NCBI RefSeq assembly: GCF_020176795.1
Contig: NZ_JAIUKE010000080.1
Coordinates: 1 to 37,838, forward strand
Source of the DNA: Streptomyces sp. 8L
GTDB taxonomy: Bacteria > Actinomycetota > Actinomycetes > Streptomycetales > Streptomycetaceae
DNA length: 37,838 bases
Reading direction: 5' to 3'
Shown here: positions 23,562-32,634 of the stretch, piece by piece
Position numbering within the stretch: position 1 is the stretch's first letter
Layout: each line of letters opens with the position of its first letter
Position numbers and translations under genes: made by a program
Notes under the pieces: generated by a model
Seen by the model: the letters and a program-made list of their open reading frames with translations, nothing else
The model's database searches: none
What the model was told of the DNA's origin: nothing

Positions 23562-24221
23562 TCAACGCCCGTGGAACCCGACGTCCAGATACCGCAGCAC
23601 CGCAAGGACGCGCCGGTTGGCATTGTTCGTCGGCGGAAGGCCCAGTTTGCTGAAGATCCGGTTGATGTACTTGTTGACCGCGTGCTCGGTGACAACCAGG
23701 TCGGCGGCGATCGCGGAATTGGAAAGCCCACGCGCCATCAGACCGAGGACCTCACGTTCGCGGGGCGTCAGCCCGTCCATCACGTCGGTGCCGGCCAGGC
23801 GGCCGACCAGGCCGCTGATCACCTCGGGGTCCAACACGGTGCCGCCTCCCGCGACGGTGCGCAGGGCGGCAAGGAACTGCATGATGTCGCTGACCCGGTC
23901 CTTGAGCAGGTAGCCGACTCCGCCCTCGGAATCGCTCAACAGCTCCCGCACATAGGCATGCTCGATGTACTGCGTCAGGATCAGGACGGGAGAGCCGGGC
24001 CAACGCCTGCGCGCCTCGATGGCCGCGCGCAGGCCCTCGTCCCGATGGGTCGGCGGCAGCCGGATATCTACGACGGCGAGGTCGGGGCGTTCCCGGTCGA
24101 GCGCGACCAGCAGCGCGTCGGCATCCTCCACTGCCGCCACCACCGTGCAGTCGAGGTCGGTGAGCAGGCTCTTCAAGCCCTCCCGCAACAGCAGCAGGTC
24201 CTCGGCGATCACGACACGCAT
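23562..24221 (-). CDS. NarL/LuxR-family response regulator
   Basis: Two-component transcription regulator of 219 residues. The receiver domain (1-120) has Asp8 in the acidic pocket, phosphoacceptor Asp52 in VVDIRLPP, Thr83 in ILTQYI and Lys107 in LLKDRV. The C-terminal LuxR helix-turn-helix (about 148-210) shows LTPREREVLGLMARGLSNSAIA and TEHAVNKYINRIFSKLGL. The ATG at 24221 lies 13 nt inside the end of the kinase gene, so the pair is co-transcribed and coupled. Targets are unknown; the adjacent serine hydrolase gene is one possibility. Confidence 0.94.
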   Translation of the reverse strand: MRVVIAEDLLLLREGLKSLLTDLDCTVVAAVEDADALLVALDRERPDLAVVDIRLPPTHRDEGLRAAIEARRRWPGSPVLILTQYIEHAYVRELLSDSEGGVGYLLKDRVSDIMQFLAALRTVAGGGTVLDPEVISGLVGRLAGTDVMDGLTPREREVLGLMARGLSNSAIAADLVVTEHAVNKYINRIFSKLGLPPTNNANRRVLAVLRYLDVGFHGR

Positions 24222-25345
24222 GGCAGCTCCACATGCAGCACAGTAGGTCCGCCGACCGGGCTGGCCAGCGACAGGTCACCGTCGAACGCGGCGACTCGGC
24301 GGCGCAGGCCGGTAAGGCCGGTGCCGTGTCGTTCGTCCGCGCCGCCTCGACCGTCGTCCCGGATCTTGATGCCGATACGGCTCCCGTCGCTGCGCACTTC
24401 GACCCCGGCCCGGGAGGCGCCGCTGTGTTTGGTCACATTGGTCAGCGACTCCGCGACCACGAAATACACCGTCGACTCCAGCGCTACGGGCAGCCGTTCG
24501 GGGATGTCCACCGTGACATCGATGTCGCGCAGGTCCGCGCCGGCGTACTTGGCGAGTGACTCGATTCCGCCGGCCAGCCCCCGGTCGGCCAGGATCGGCG
24601 GATACACACCGCGGACGAGGTCCCGCAGTTCCTGCAACGCGCTGCCGACCTCGCCGCGCGCGTCCCCGAGCAGTCTCCTCGTGTCGTCCGGAGATCCGCG
24701 GAGCTTCAGGTCGAGTCGGCCGAGCAGCATGCTCAGGGACACCAGCCGTGCCTGCGCGCCGTCGTGCAGATCGCGTTCGATGCGGCGCAGTTCCATGGCC
24801 TGCACCTCCAACGCGCCGGACCGGGTCTCCGTGAGCTCCGCGATGCGGCGTGTGAGGCGGTTGCGCTGCCGTCCGTCGAGCAGCAGCCGGTTGACGGAGG
24901 CGTGCCAGCGGGGAAGCCCGTGGCCGCAGGCTACGGCGATCAGCAGCACGAGCACGCCGCAGCCGCCGGCGATGAGTGCGTTTCCCGGGCCGTTGACCGT
25001 CACGAAGATGTCCGGCGGCGGGTGCTGTGATGCCGTTCGCCACCACAGCGGGGTGCTCACCGCGACCAGTCCCAAGGCCCACACCACCGCGCCGAGCAGC
25101 AGCACCGACGGCCCGAGTACCGCCTGGCAGAGCAGCCAGGGCAGCACACGGACCGGTTGGCGCGCCGGCTCGTCGGAGCGGAGCAACAGGGCGTCCGTCC
25201 GGTACTGGCGGGCGACCACCGAGCAGACGGCCGGCTGCGCGTCGCGGTGCAGGAGGGCCAGCAGGGGCCAGCGCAGCAGAAGGGCGGCCGCACGCAGACC
25301 GGTCAGCGCGTTTGCGACCATGATCTGCAGATCCTGCCTGAACAC
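24209..25345 (-). CDS. Sensor histidine kinase (HisKA_3, NarX/DesK type)
   Basis: Membrane sensor of 378 residues that phosphorylates the coupled NarL-type regulator. The GTG start 25345 has GGGAG 7 nt upstream. Hydrophobic helices lie at about 20-33, 68-98 and 120-142. The dimerisation/phosphoacceptor motif is RRIERDLHDGAQARLVSL, with His194. The ATPase part has N303 in ESLTNVTKHS, DDGRGG near 331 and GTGLTGLRRRV near 341. No extracellular sensory domain of size is present, so it probably senses a membrane signal. It follows the lipoprotein serine hydrolase gene by 26 nt on the same strand. Confidence 0.94.
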   Translation of the reverse strand: MFRQDLQIMVANALTGLRAAALLLRWPLLALLHRDAQPAVCSVVARQYRTDALLLRSDEPARQPVRVLPWLLCQAVLGPSVLLLGAVVWALGLVAVSTPLWWRTASQHPPPDIFVTVNGPGNALIAGGCGVLVLLIAVACGHGLPRWHASVNRLLLDGRQRNRLTRRIAELTETRSGALEVQAMELRRIERDLHDGAQARLVSLSMLLGRLDLKLRGSPDDTRRLLGDARGEVGSALQELRDLVRGVYPPILADRGLAGGIESLAKYAGADLRDIDVTVDIPERLPVALESTVYFVVAESLTNVTKHSGASRAGVEVRSDGSRIGIKIRDDGRGGADERHGTGLTGLRRRVAAFDGDLSLASPVGGPTVLHVELPCVS

Positions 25346-25371
25346 CGGCGTGCTCCCTGGTCGTGCTGCGG

Positions 25372-26640
25372 TCAGTTCTGCTTGAACGTCGAAATAGTCT
25401 GGTAAATGGTACCGAACAGCTTGAGCGCCGAATCGTTGTCGTCGACCTCGCTGTTGGCGGAGAGGGCGATCAACATGCCGGTCGACGGGACGTACACGTG
25501 CAGCACTCGGAATCCGTAGGTGCCGCCCGCGTACATCCAGACTCGCCCGATCGGAGGCTCGAACTGCTGCGTGACGCCGAGTCCGTACCCCTCCGGGGTG
25601 CTGGCGGAAGTGGCGGTGATCGGCTTGCCCGTGGTGGTCGAGATCAGTGACTCCAGTTCGCGCTGCTGCACGGCAGGCAGCTCGTGCCCGGTGTACAGCG
25701 CGCGGTCCCAGGTCGCCATGTCGGCGAGCGAGCTGATCAGACCGCCCGCGCCCTGTGCCCAGGAGACGTTGAGCGACGGCACGGGCTTGCCGTGGAGCTT
25801 GGGCAGTCCGGCCTGCATCGAGTATCCCGTCGGCATGTGTGTTGCGGTGCTGGACGGGCAGGTCTCCGGGCCGAAGCAGGTGTGGTCCATGCCCAACGGC
25901 TTCAGGATTCGCTTCGTGACCTGGCTGAAGTAGCTGTCATGGGTTGCTTTTTCGATGATCATCTGCGCGAGCACGTAGTTGGTGTTCGAGTAGGAGTACT
26001 TGTGCGAGCCTACGGGAAGGTGCTGCACGTACTGGACCAGGCTCTGGGGCGTGGCAACGGTGTCCGGATCGGCCTGGAGGGCCTTCGTGAAGGCGGGCTG
26101 GCCGGCATAGTCGGGGATGCCGCTGGACATCGTCAGCAACTGCTTGATGGTGATGTTTCGCCACGCCGGATACTGCGGCAGCCAGGTGCCCAACGTGTCG
26201 TCGATGGACAGCTTCCCCTCGGCCTCCAACTTGAGCAGCACCACGGAGGTGAACGCCTTGGTGTTGCTGCCGATCTGCCACAACGCGTCGTCGGACACCG
26301 GTGTGTGGCCGCCGTACGTGGTGGTTCCGGCGCTGGCGGCGGTACTGGGGCGTCCGTTCGGATAGGTCACGCGGACGGACATGGCGGACAGGTGGTCCTT
26401 CTTGCCCTCGGCCTTGAGGTACCCGGTCAGGTCGGCACGCAGAGCAGAGCTCAGGGAGGGCGAGGACGCGGACGCGGAAGCTGCCTTCGTGGTGGTCTTC
26501 GGACTCTGCGAGGGCGAGGACGATGCCTTCGCGGTGCTCGCGGTCTGGCTCGAACAACCGACTGTTCCCCCTGCCAGTGCGAGCACCGCCGTTGTGCCCA
26601 GGAGGACGCGAACGGATCGCCGGAACGCGGGGTACTGCAT
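25372..26640 (-). CDS. Lipoprotein serine hydrolase, class-C beta-lactamase/DD-peptidase fold
   Basis: Serine enzyme of the beta-lactamase/D-Ala-D-Ala carboxypeptidase superfamily, anchored outside the membrane. The start is ATG 26640, because AAAGGTGAT then stands at the right distance; an ATG 9 nt earlier is too close. Residues 1-28 are a signal with lipobox GGTVGC (Cys29), then a Ser/Thr/Lys-rich linker to about 60. The active site shows Ser125-x-x-Lys128 (SNTK) and Tyr217-Ser-Asn219 (YSN), with GGTYGF near 390 replacing the usual KTG/HxG. It may act on peptidoglycan or a peptide. It lies upstream of a kinase/regulator pair on the same strand, 26 nt away. Confidence 0.9.
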   Translation of the reverse strand: MQYPAFRRSVRVLLGTTAVLALAGGTVGCSSQTASTAKASSSPSQSPKTTTKAASASASSPSLSSALRADLTGYLKAEGKKDHLSAMSVRVTYPNGRPSTAASAGTTTYGGHTPVSDDALWQIGSNTKAFTSVVLLKLEAEGKLSIDDTLGTWLPQYPAWRNITIKQLLTMSSGIPDYAGQPAFTKALQADPDTVATPQSLVQYVQHLPVGSHKYSYSNTNYVLAQMIIEKATHDSYFSQVTKRILKPLGMDHTCFGPETCPSSTATHMPTGYSMQAGLPKLHGKPVPSLNVSWAQGAGGLISSLADMATWDRALYTGHELPAVQQRELESLISTTTGKPITATSASTPEGYGLGVTQQFEPPIGRVWMYAGGTYGFRVLHVYVPSTGMLIALSANSEVDDNDSALKLFGTIYQTISTFKQN

Positions 26641-27231
26641 CGTGATCATCACCTTTGGTACTGGAGTTGCGTAAGTGATCACCACGCTAGAGACGGCGAG
26701 ATCGACGGGTAATCCCACCAACTGCCCAATGCATTGACTTGCTGGCACCCCTTGACAACACTGCGTCGATAGCCTATGCGGATCGTTGTGTCGCCTGCGC
26801 CACCGCGGGTCGTCCCGGGCTGAGCATGCCCTGAGCGCCTACGCCCGAACCGGGCGTCGAGCAGGTTCCGGCCGATCCACCCGTTGCGGGGACCGCCTCG
26901 GCGGTCAGGGACGGGCGAGTGGTCGCGGCGGTGTGGACCGGGCCGGGCCCGGGCCGCGCTTGCCGTGACACACGCCCCGGGCCGGCGCGTGGCCGGACCC
27001 AGCCACTGTAAGCCGCCGGTTCATCCGGCGCCGGCAGGAGTCGTTACCGACCACCCGCGGCGGGTGCTCGGTCGTCGCCGTCCGCCCGTACTCCGCGCAC
27101 ACCGCACCGGGGGGCGAACGGCGTCTCCAAGCGGCAGACCGCGACGACGTGCACCCCTCCAGGCCCACGGCACGTCCCCGCCGCGGACCGTTCACGCGCG
27201 GCGTTACGGCCCGCTGCCGTGCGCCAACGTG
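26641..27231. other. Long gap with promoter of the hydrolase, otherwise no recognisable gene
   Basis: The left 60 bases hold two GTGATCA elements (26643-26649, and the palindrome GTGATCAC at 26675-26682) upstream of the serine hydrolase and could bind a regulator. From about 26750 to 27231 all frames give Arg/Pro/Gly-rich translations without conserved motifs, and no strong terminator or repeat is seen. It may be degraded sequence. Confidence 0.5.
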
Positions 27232-27603
27232 TCAGGCGACGCAGATCCCCGGCACGACCTGCGCCCGGAACAGGTGGGGGGTGGCGACGAGGCTGGCCGG
27301 GTAGAGCTCGCGAGCGGCCGCGCGTACGCTGCCGTCGAGCCGGGCCGCGCGATAGTGGTCCGTCGACTCCCAGACGGCGTGGTTGAGGAACGTGCTGCTG
27401 CCTGCGATACCGCGATACAACTGGGTGGATATGAAGCCCGGTTGACTCTTCAGAGCGGCCGCGTCGGTGGACCACGCCAGCAGCAGCTGGTCGACATCGC
27501 CGGGGTCGACGGACAGGACGTTGACGAGGATGACAGGACCGCCCCCCTCGTCGAGCTGGTCGGCGAGAGCGACGTGGGCGTCCAACTCGTGGAATTTCGG
27601 CAT
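27232..27603 (-). CDS. Antibiotic biosynthesis monooxygenase (ABM)-fold protein
   Basis: 123 residues with the ferredoxin-like ABM pattern. A VILVNVLSVDPGDVDQLLLAW strand-helix is followed by QPGFISTQLYRG, an N-HAVWES strand, and DHYRAA before the last helix. Members are small cofactor-free oxygenases acting on polyketide-like or quinone substrates, or heme-degrading relatives. The ATG at 27603 has a weak purine stretch (GAAAGCG). It follows the VOC gene by 47 nt on the same strand, so the two are probably one transcript under the divergent Lrp regulator. Substrate unknown. Confidence 0.82.
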   Translation of the reverse strand: MPKFHELDAHVALADQLDEGGGPVILVNVLSVDPGDVDQLLLAWSTDAAALKSQPGFISTQLYRGIAGSSTFLNHAVWESTDHYRAARLDGSVRAAARELYPASLVATPHLFRAQVVPGICVA

Positions 27604-27650
27604 GGTGGTTCGCTTTCAGGGACTGGCGGGGCGATCGGTCGACGGCTCGG

Positions 27651-28103
27651 TCAGGACAGATCCGGCAACGTCCCGTGCACGGTGATCTCCTCGGTGAGCA
27701 GCGGGTTGACGTGCTCGGCACCGAGCCCGCCACTGCCGTAGGGACGTGTGACGATCTCCAGCTCATGGCCGCTGGGATCGTTGAAGTAGACGCCGCGGCC
27801 GTCGTCGAGGCGGTTGATGTGGCCCGCGTCCTGATGCCGGGGGTCGGCCCAGTACTCCAGGCCCCGCTCCAGCACCCGGGCGAAGACCACATCGAACTCC
27901 GCCTCGCTGACCAGGAAGGCGTAGTGCTGCGCCGCGATGTCGCGGTCCGTGCTCATGAAGTCGAAGGTGACGTCGGGGCTCACCCGCACCATCACGAAGT
28001 GGCCCAGCCGCACCGGAGGCTCGAAGCCCATCATGTCGGCCAGAAAACGGGCGGAAGCCCCTGCATCACGAGACCAGACGATCTGGTGGTTCAAAACACT
28101 CAT
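27651..28103 (-). CDS. VOC (glyoxalase/dioxygenase-like) family protein
   Basis: 150 residues from ATG 28103; a GTG 18 nt earlier is also possible, and neither has a good ribosome site. Two beta-alpha-beta-beta-beta modules are visible. The metal ligands fit His6 in NHQIVWS, a His in QHYAFLVSE, and Glu in HELEIVTRPYG. It resembles extradiol-type or catechol dioxygenase-like VOC proteins (GRGVYFNDPSGHELEI near 110). Together with the ABM gene it may process an aromatic or electrophilic compound. It is divergent from the Lrp-type regulator, with 100 nt between. Confidence 0.85.
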   Translation of the reverse strand: MSVLNHQIVWSRDAGASARFLADMMGFEPPVRLGHFVMVRVSPDVTFDFMSTDRDIAAQHYAFLVSEAEFDVVFARVLERGLEYWADPRHQDAGHINRLDDGRGVYFNDPSGHELEIVTRPYGSGGLGAEHVNPLLTEEITVHGTLPDLS

Positions 28104-28203
28104 GCACCGAGTGTTCGCCACACAACAGCGAAACCTCCAGGAAGCCGACTAGAATCTGCCAATAACTTTCATTTGACCCGCCCAGAAGAACGAAACTTCA
28201 CTG
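28104..28203. promoter_or_regulatory. Divergent promoter gap of the VOC/ABM pair and Lrp-type gene
   Basis: This 100-nt gap contains a relatively AT-rich core (about 28148-28175: ATCTGCCAATAACTTTCATT), unusual for this genome, and repeated GAAAC/GAAAG elements on both strands. Lrp-family proteins prefer such flexible AT-rich sites, so autoregulation and control of the divergent genes is plausible. No exact consensus is claimed. Confidence 0.4.
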
Positions 28204-29181
28204 ATGGATGTTGTAGATCAGCAAATCCTCCAATGCCTGATGCTGGACGGGCGCGCCCCGATGAGACGAATCGCCGGGGTGGTGGGCGTATCGGAGCAGA
28301 CCGCGACCCGCCGCTACCGCGCCATGCGCGAGGCAGGTGTGCTCCGCGTCCTGGTCAGTGAGGCGGCCGCCTCCGCCAGGCATCCGCTCTGGCTCCTGCG
28401 GCTGCAGTGCCGCCCCGCCGCCGCCGCACGCCTCGGCAACGCGCTGGCCGCACGCGACGACGTCTTCTGGGTCGCTCTGCACTCCGGCGGCGCGGAACTG
28501 ATGTGCACCACGACCCTGCCCGCCGACGCGACAGGAGGCACGGGAGTACTGCCCCGGATTTCCCACACATCGGAAGTACTCTCGTTCACCACCCACCTGG
28601 TGCTCCACTCGTACTCCGGCGGGCCCGCAGAGTGGTCGGCCTTCGAGGAGCCACTGAGCGAGGACGCGAAACGCGATCTTCTTCAGGGCTGCGCTCCGCG
28701 CCGGCGCGAGGCGACGTACAGTCCGGTCCCCCTCGAAGACCGCCCGCTGCTGGAGGAACTGCGCGAAGACGGCAGAACCACCGCGTCAGCTCTGGCCCGC
28801 GCCCTCGGCTGGCCGCTCTCCCGCGTCAGAGGCCGCCTCCAGACGCTGCTGGACAGTGGTGCGGTCACCGTGGACGTGGACGTGATGCTGGAAGCGTTCG
28901 GCTACCACACCTCGGCCACGCTGCTCCTCCAGGTGTCACCGGACCGCATCGTCACGGTCTGCGAAACACTCTCCGCCCATCGACAGACCAGCTGGGTCGC
29001 CGCGGTCACGGGCGCCGCGAACATCGCGGCCGCGGTGACCTGCCGCGACAGCACCGAACTCTTCAGCTACGTCACTGAACAGTTGGGCAGCCTCCCCGGC
29101 GTGACCCACGTCGAGATCGTCCCGTTGCTCAGCAGGCTCAAGCAGGCCGCCACCCGAGTGACCGGAGGCCGTCTGGTGTGA
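28204..29181 (+). CDS. Lrp/AsnC-family regulator with duplicated HTH-RAM layout
   Basis: 325 residues, about twice the usual Lrp length. The first HTH (about 2-47) reads DQQILQCLMLDGRAPMRRIAGVVGVSEQTATRRYRAM in two pieces. A RAM-like sensor region follows (about 60-155). A second HTH (about 178-225, LLEELREDGRTTASALARALGW) and a second RAM domain (about 235-315) come next. Double-length Lrp proteins are known in actinomycetes. The ATG at 28204 lacks a clear ribosome site, so it may be leaderless. It is divergent from the VOC/ABM genes, its likely targets. Confidence 0.88.
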   Translation: MDVVDQQILQCLMLDGRAPMRRIAGVVGVSEQTATRRYRAMREAGVLRVLVSEAAASARHPLWLLRLQCRPAAAARLGNALAARDDVFWVALHSGGAELMCTTTLPADATGGTGVLPRISHTSEVLSFTTHLVLHSYSGGPAEWSAFEEPLSEDAKRDLLQGCAPRRREATYSPVPLEDRPLLEELREDGRTTASALARALGWPLSRVRGRLQTLLDSGAVTVDVDVMLEAFGYHTSATLLLQVSPDRIVTVCETLSAHRQTSWVAAVTGAANIAAAVTCRDSTELFSYVTEQLGSLPGVTHVEIVPLLSRLKQAATRVTGGRLV

Positions 29182-29381
29182 ACCGCCTTTGGGCCGGACA
29201 CCACACTGTATTTGCCCCGCATGACATCGAGCCCGCAGAGGCCAGCCGTAACGGTCTCACACCGGCGTCTGGCGGAACCACCCCTCGCCCCGGACGCCAT
29301 GCCCGCAACTCGGCAAAGGAAATTTCTGGCACTATGTGAGTACTTTCCCGACACAACCGTATTCATCTGGAGGAAGCATCG

Positions 29382-30509
29382 GTGGTGGTGTTCCGGCGCA
29401 CACCTGCGAAGACGCCATGGGCGCTTGCGGCTGTCATCCTCGTGGCCGGCGCACTGCTGACCGCGTTCGCACCTCAGCCGTACGTCGGGCTGCCCTTACT
29501 GGTCGCCGCACCGCTGATCGCCGGGGCGATGCTGTCGTTCCGTGTCACGGCGGGCTTCGCCTGCGCGGCGGCCGTGGTGTCGGGAGCCCTGGACGTATAT
29601 CGAGAGCGGCCGGCGACAGCGCTCTTCGTCGACCTTGCGGTGGTCGGTCTCATCGGTGTCCTGGCCCTGGTGGTAGACGTGCTGATGGGGCGTCAGGCCC
29701 GCGATCTCGCGGAGTCGCGAGGCATCGCGGAGGCCGTCCAGTTGGCGGTACTACCGCGACCCGCCGCCCGCGTCGGACCCTTGGCCGTCGCCGTCGGCTA
29801 TGTCGCGGCCCAGGCGGAGGCCCGGATCGGCGGTGACCTCTTCGCTGTTCATGACACCCCGTTCGGCGTCCGCATGATCATCGGTGACGTCCGGGGAAAG
29901 GGGCTTCAGGCGATCGCTTCTGTGCCGGTGGCGATCGGCGCCTTCCGGCAGGAGGCGGAGTACACGGCCGATCTCGCCGCCCTGGCGGAACGGATGGACG
30001 GCGCGATGGCCAGGGCTGCCGAGCCCCATCTGTCGGCAGGCATCTCCAGCGAAGACTTCACCACGGCGGTGCTGGCCGAGGTGTCCGCCACGGGCGACGC
30101 GGTGCGGCTGGTCAACTGCGGCCATCCGGCGCCGTACCTGGTCCACCGGGGAGAGGTGAAGCGGCTCGATCCGAGCGCCGCGCAGATGCCGTTGGGCATG
30201 GGGCTGGCCAAGGTCGCGCCCCCGTCCGGAACGGACCTTCCTCTGATGGAAGTTGTGTCCCTGCCGGTCGGAGCCCTTCTGCTCATGGTCACCGACGGTG
30301 TCACGGAGGCGCGCAACCACGACGGCGTCTTCTACGACCCCTGCCTGTCCGGCCTGGTCGGGCACTGCTTCGGGAGCCCCGAGTCCCTGGTGCGCGCCCT
30401 GATCGAGGACGTCCACCGCTGGACGGGGGGTGAGCAGCAGGACGACATGGCCATCCTCGCCGTCACCCGTGACACGAACACCGCGCCCACATCGCCCGGC
30501 CTCCGGTGA
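29382..30509 (+). CDS. Membrane PP2C/SpoIIE-type Ser/Thr phosphatase
   Basis: 375 residues starting at one of three consecutive GTG codons after TGGAGGAAG. The N-terminal third has four to five helices (about 12-105). The phosphatase domain (about 135-365) has the metal residues in ARIGGDLFAVH, IIGDVRGKGLQAI, NCGHPAPYLV, LMVTDGVTEARN and the final QQDDMAILAV. Such proteins dephosphorylate anti-sigma antagonists or other partners in Streptomyces. No kinase or STAS gene is adjacent. It ends 9 nt from the convergent ferredoxin-like gene. Confidence 0.93.
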   Translation: MVVFRRTPAKTPWALAAVILVAGALLTAFAPQPYVGLPLLVAAPLIAGAMLSFRVTAGFACAAAVVSGALDVYRERPATALFVDLAVVGLIGVLALVVDVLMGRQARDLAESRGIAEAVQLAVLPRPAARVGPLAVAVGYVAAQAEARIGGDLFAVHDTPFGVRMIIGDVRGKGLQAIASVPVAIGAFRQEAEYTADLAALAERMDGAMARAAEPHLSAGISSEDFTTAVLAEVSATGDAVRLVNCGHPAPYLVHRGEVKRLDPSAAQMPLGMGLAKVAPPSGTDLPLMEVVSLPVGALLLMVTDGVTEARNHDGVFYDPCLSGLVGHCFGSPESLVRALIEDVHRWTGGEQQDDMAILAVTRDTNTAPTSPGLR

Positions 30510-30518
30510 GTGTGTCCT

Positions 30519-31418
30519 TCAGCCGGTACGTATCGACACGACCCGGTGGACGACGGCCGAACTCGTCGCCGGCCCGCGGCAGGTCAGCTGGTACGGCGCG
30601 GTGCGATGGGCCCGCACCTCGACATCGAAGGCCCTGGAAGAAGGCGGGCGGCCGATGACGCGGATCAACCACCGGTGATTGTTGATACGAGAGGTGGCGG
30701 CGATCACGTAGTCGTGCCGGCCGGCCGGACCGAAGCGTTCGAGCACGGCCGCGAGAGCGGCCTGCTGCGGCGGGAAGAGATCCGTGTATCCGCGCAGGTG
30801 TTCCGCGTGTATGCGGTCGGCCAGGTGTTCTTCGACCGCCGTGACGGACGATGGGGCGTCGAGACCTCCGTAGTACACGCCGTCCGGAACCACGACGACA
30901 TTGGCGGCGAACCTGTCACCACCCACGTGCGTGCATTCCCACACCACGTCCGGCCAGCGCTCGCTCAGGGCACGCCCCACAGGCCGTCCGCGCACGGCGC
31001 AGCAGGTGTCGTGCTGACCGTGCGTGCAGACGAGGACGACGGGCGGACAGCCGAGTTCGCCGGGGGCGTCGAGGGCTCCGACGATCTGCGCCAAGTCCTC
31101 GTCACCACTCCATGTGCCCCATTGCTGGCGGTGGGCGCCCGAGTTCTCGTGGCGCAGCACGGCCCACCGGCCGGGGCCCTCGGTCCTTCGGCGTCCGTGC
31201 CGTCTGACCAGAAGGACTCGTGCCCTTACCGCCTGGGCGGCGGAGAACACGCGTGCTTTGGTTGCAGGATCGAGATCGAGACCGTCGAAGCCGTTGGGCG
31301 GCCAGCCGCCCCGGTACTCGATGAGGACCCACACCGAGCCGTGTGGTGCTGTGCCCGCGATCGAGTCACCGCGTATGCGGGCGGCATCGGCGCAGAAGAA
31401 GCGTTCTGTCGCGGTCAC
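30519..31418 (-). CDS. Sucrase/ferredoxin-like (Apd1-type) iron-sulfur protein
   Basis: A thioredoxin-like [2Fe-2S] protein, a probable electron carrier. The motif CTHGQHDTCCAVRGRPVG (Cys131, His133, Cys139/140) and ECTHVGGDRFAANVVVVPDG (Cys162, His164) are characteristic. Yeast Apd1 of this family binds its cluster with two Cys and two His. The start is GTG 31418, 10 nt after the stop of the JmjC gene, with only a weak ribosome site, so translation is probably coupled. Length is about 299 residues, normal. As third gene of the cassette it may feed electrons to, or repair, the iron oxygenase; that is inference. Confidence 0.88.
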   Translation of the reverse strand: MTATERFFCADAARIRGDSIAGTAPHGSVWVLIEYRGGWPPNGFDGLDLDPATKARVFSAAQAVRARVLLVRRHGRRRTEGPGRWAVLRHENSGAHRQQWGTWSGDEDLAQIVGALDAPGELGCPPVVLVCTHGQHDTCCAVRGRPVGRALSERWPDVVWECTHVGGDRFAANVVVVPDGVYYGGLDAPSSVTAVEEHLADRIHAEHLRGYTDLFPPQQAALAAVLERFGPAGRHDYVIAATSRINNHRWLIRVIGRPPSSRAFDVEVRAHRTAPYQLTCRGPATSSAVVHRVVSIRTG

Positions 31419-31428
31419 CGCGGCGGAA

Positions 31429-32634
31429 TCACTGTTCGGCGGGCACCAGCACGCCCGCGCGCAGCAGTCGCTCGACGAGCGGGGCGCCGAGATCACCGAC
31501 GGTGCGGACCTCACCGTCGAGCAGCCGGACCACAGAGGGCAGATCGGCCGCCGGGAAGTCGAGCCAGCCCACGCGAGTGGTCAGGCGCGGACCCTCCAGC
31601 CGTGCTTCCAGAGCCCCTCGGAGCCGTACCCGCGACTCTGGGCGAAGGTTGTCGACAGCGGCGAACTGGGCCAGCGGCCCCAGCGGTGCCGCGCGGCCCT
31701 GGCCCCGCCGGGCCCGCTGGAACAGCGGAGCGGGATCGACCTGCGCGACGGCGGCTACGAGGCGCTCGCGGACGATGTCGATCTCGTCGGCCGGACCGTC
31801 CACACCGATGGGCAGGCTGCCGCGCATCCGGGGATCGTCGCGCAGCACCGCGAGCGCGGACCGGGCGAGCTGTTCAGCCAGTGCGTAGCGCGTCCAGTTG
31901 TGGATTCCGAGCGTCAGGTGGATCGAGATCTCGCCCTGCGCCTGGGCGGCGTGCAGCCATCCCCGCGGCAGGTAGAGGACATCGCCGGGCTCAAGAATGG
32001 CGTCGATGTACGCCTCGCCCCTCGCGGCCTCGGCGACGACGGAGCGACGATCGGTCCAGGGCTGGTCAGGCAGCGGATCGAGATGGACGGGTTCGTGGAT
32101 GAGCCAGCGCTTGGTGCCCTCGATCTGGAGAACGAAGACATCGTGGACGTCGTAATGGTCATCGAACCCGCGGTTCTGCGGCGGAGTGACGTAGGCGTTG
32201 GCCTGCACCGGATGTCCGAGCTCCGAACTCAGCCCGGAGCTGAAGTTCGCGACTGGTTCCCATGTGCGCTGAAGCGCTTGCACGACCAGTGTGGCGCCGT
32301 CCGCGAAGCTGCGCCACAGAGCCGTGTCGTCGAGCTGGTCGGAGATGGTGGCACCGACGCCGGCGGGCGAGGTGAACGACGACTCGGGAAGTGCGGAGCC
32401 GTCCTTGACAACGCGCAGAAAGGGCGTGCGCAGCCCGCGACGTGAGATCAGTTCGTCTACGGCGTCAGCGGAAAACAAGTCGGAGAAATCGCTCGCGCGG
32501 CGTGTGAGCAGCGCCCTCCGCGCCCAGACCTCGCGAGCGAACTCCTCCTTGCTCAGGCCGGCCAAACGTGTCTCCAGAACGCCGGCTCCTGTTGTGGCGT
32601 CAGCGTCCTGAAGCTCCGTCCGGGAGGTGCTCAA
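31429..32634 (-). CDS. JmjC/cupin 2-oxoglutarate oxygenase, ribosomal-oxygenase (NO66/YcfD) type
   Basis: Fe(II)/2-oxoglutarate hydroxylase of 401 residues. The iron ligands fit His160-x-Asp162 in GFDDHYDVHDVFVLQIEGTK (split here as GFDDHYD and VHDVFVLQIEG) and His239 in ISIHLTLGIH. Lys175 of the TKRW strand fits the 2-oxoglutarate position. After the JmjC barrel come a helical dimer region (about 245-300) and a C-terminal winged-helix-like part ending LLRAGVLVPAEQ, as in ribosomal oxygenases that hydroxylate His or Arg in proteins. TTG 32634 overlaps the stop of the repeat-protein gene (TTGA), giving translational coupling. Here the substrate may be the adjacent repeat protein rather than a ribosomal protein. 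Confidence 0.88.
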   Translation of the reverse strand: MSTSRTELQDADATTGAGVLETRLAGLSKEEFAREVWARRALLTRRASDFSDLFSADAVDELISRRGLRTPFLRVVKDGSALPESSFTSPAGVGATISDQLDDTALWRSFADGATLVVQALQRTWEPVANFSSGLSSELGHPVQANAYVTPPQNRGFDDHYDVHDVFVLQIEGTKRWLIHEPVHLDPLPDQPWTDRRSVVAEAARGEAYIDAILEPGDVLYLPRGWLHAAQAQGEISIHLTLGIHNWTRYALAEQLARSALAVLRDDPRMRGSLPIGVDGPADEIDIVRERLVAAVAQVDPAPLFQRARRGQGRAAPLGPLAQFAAVDNLRPESRVRLRGALEARLEGPRLTTRVGWLDFPAADLPSVVRLLDGEVRTVGDLGAPLVERLLRAGVLVPAEQ

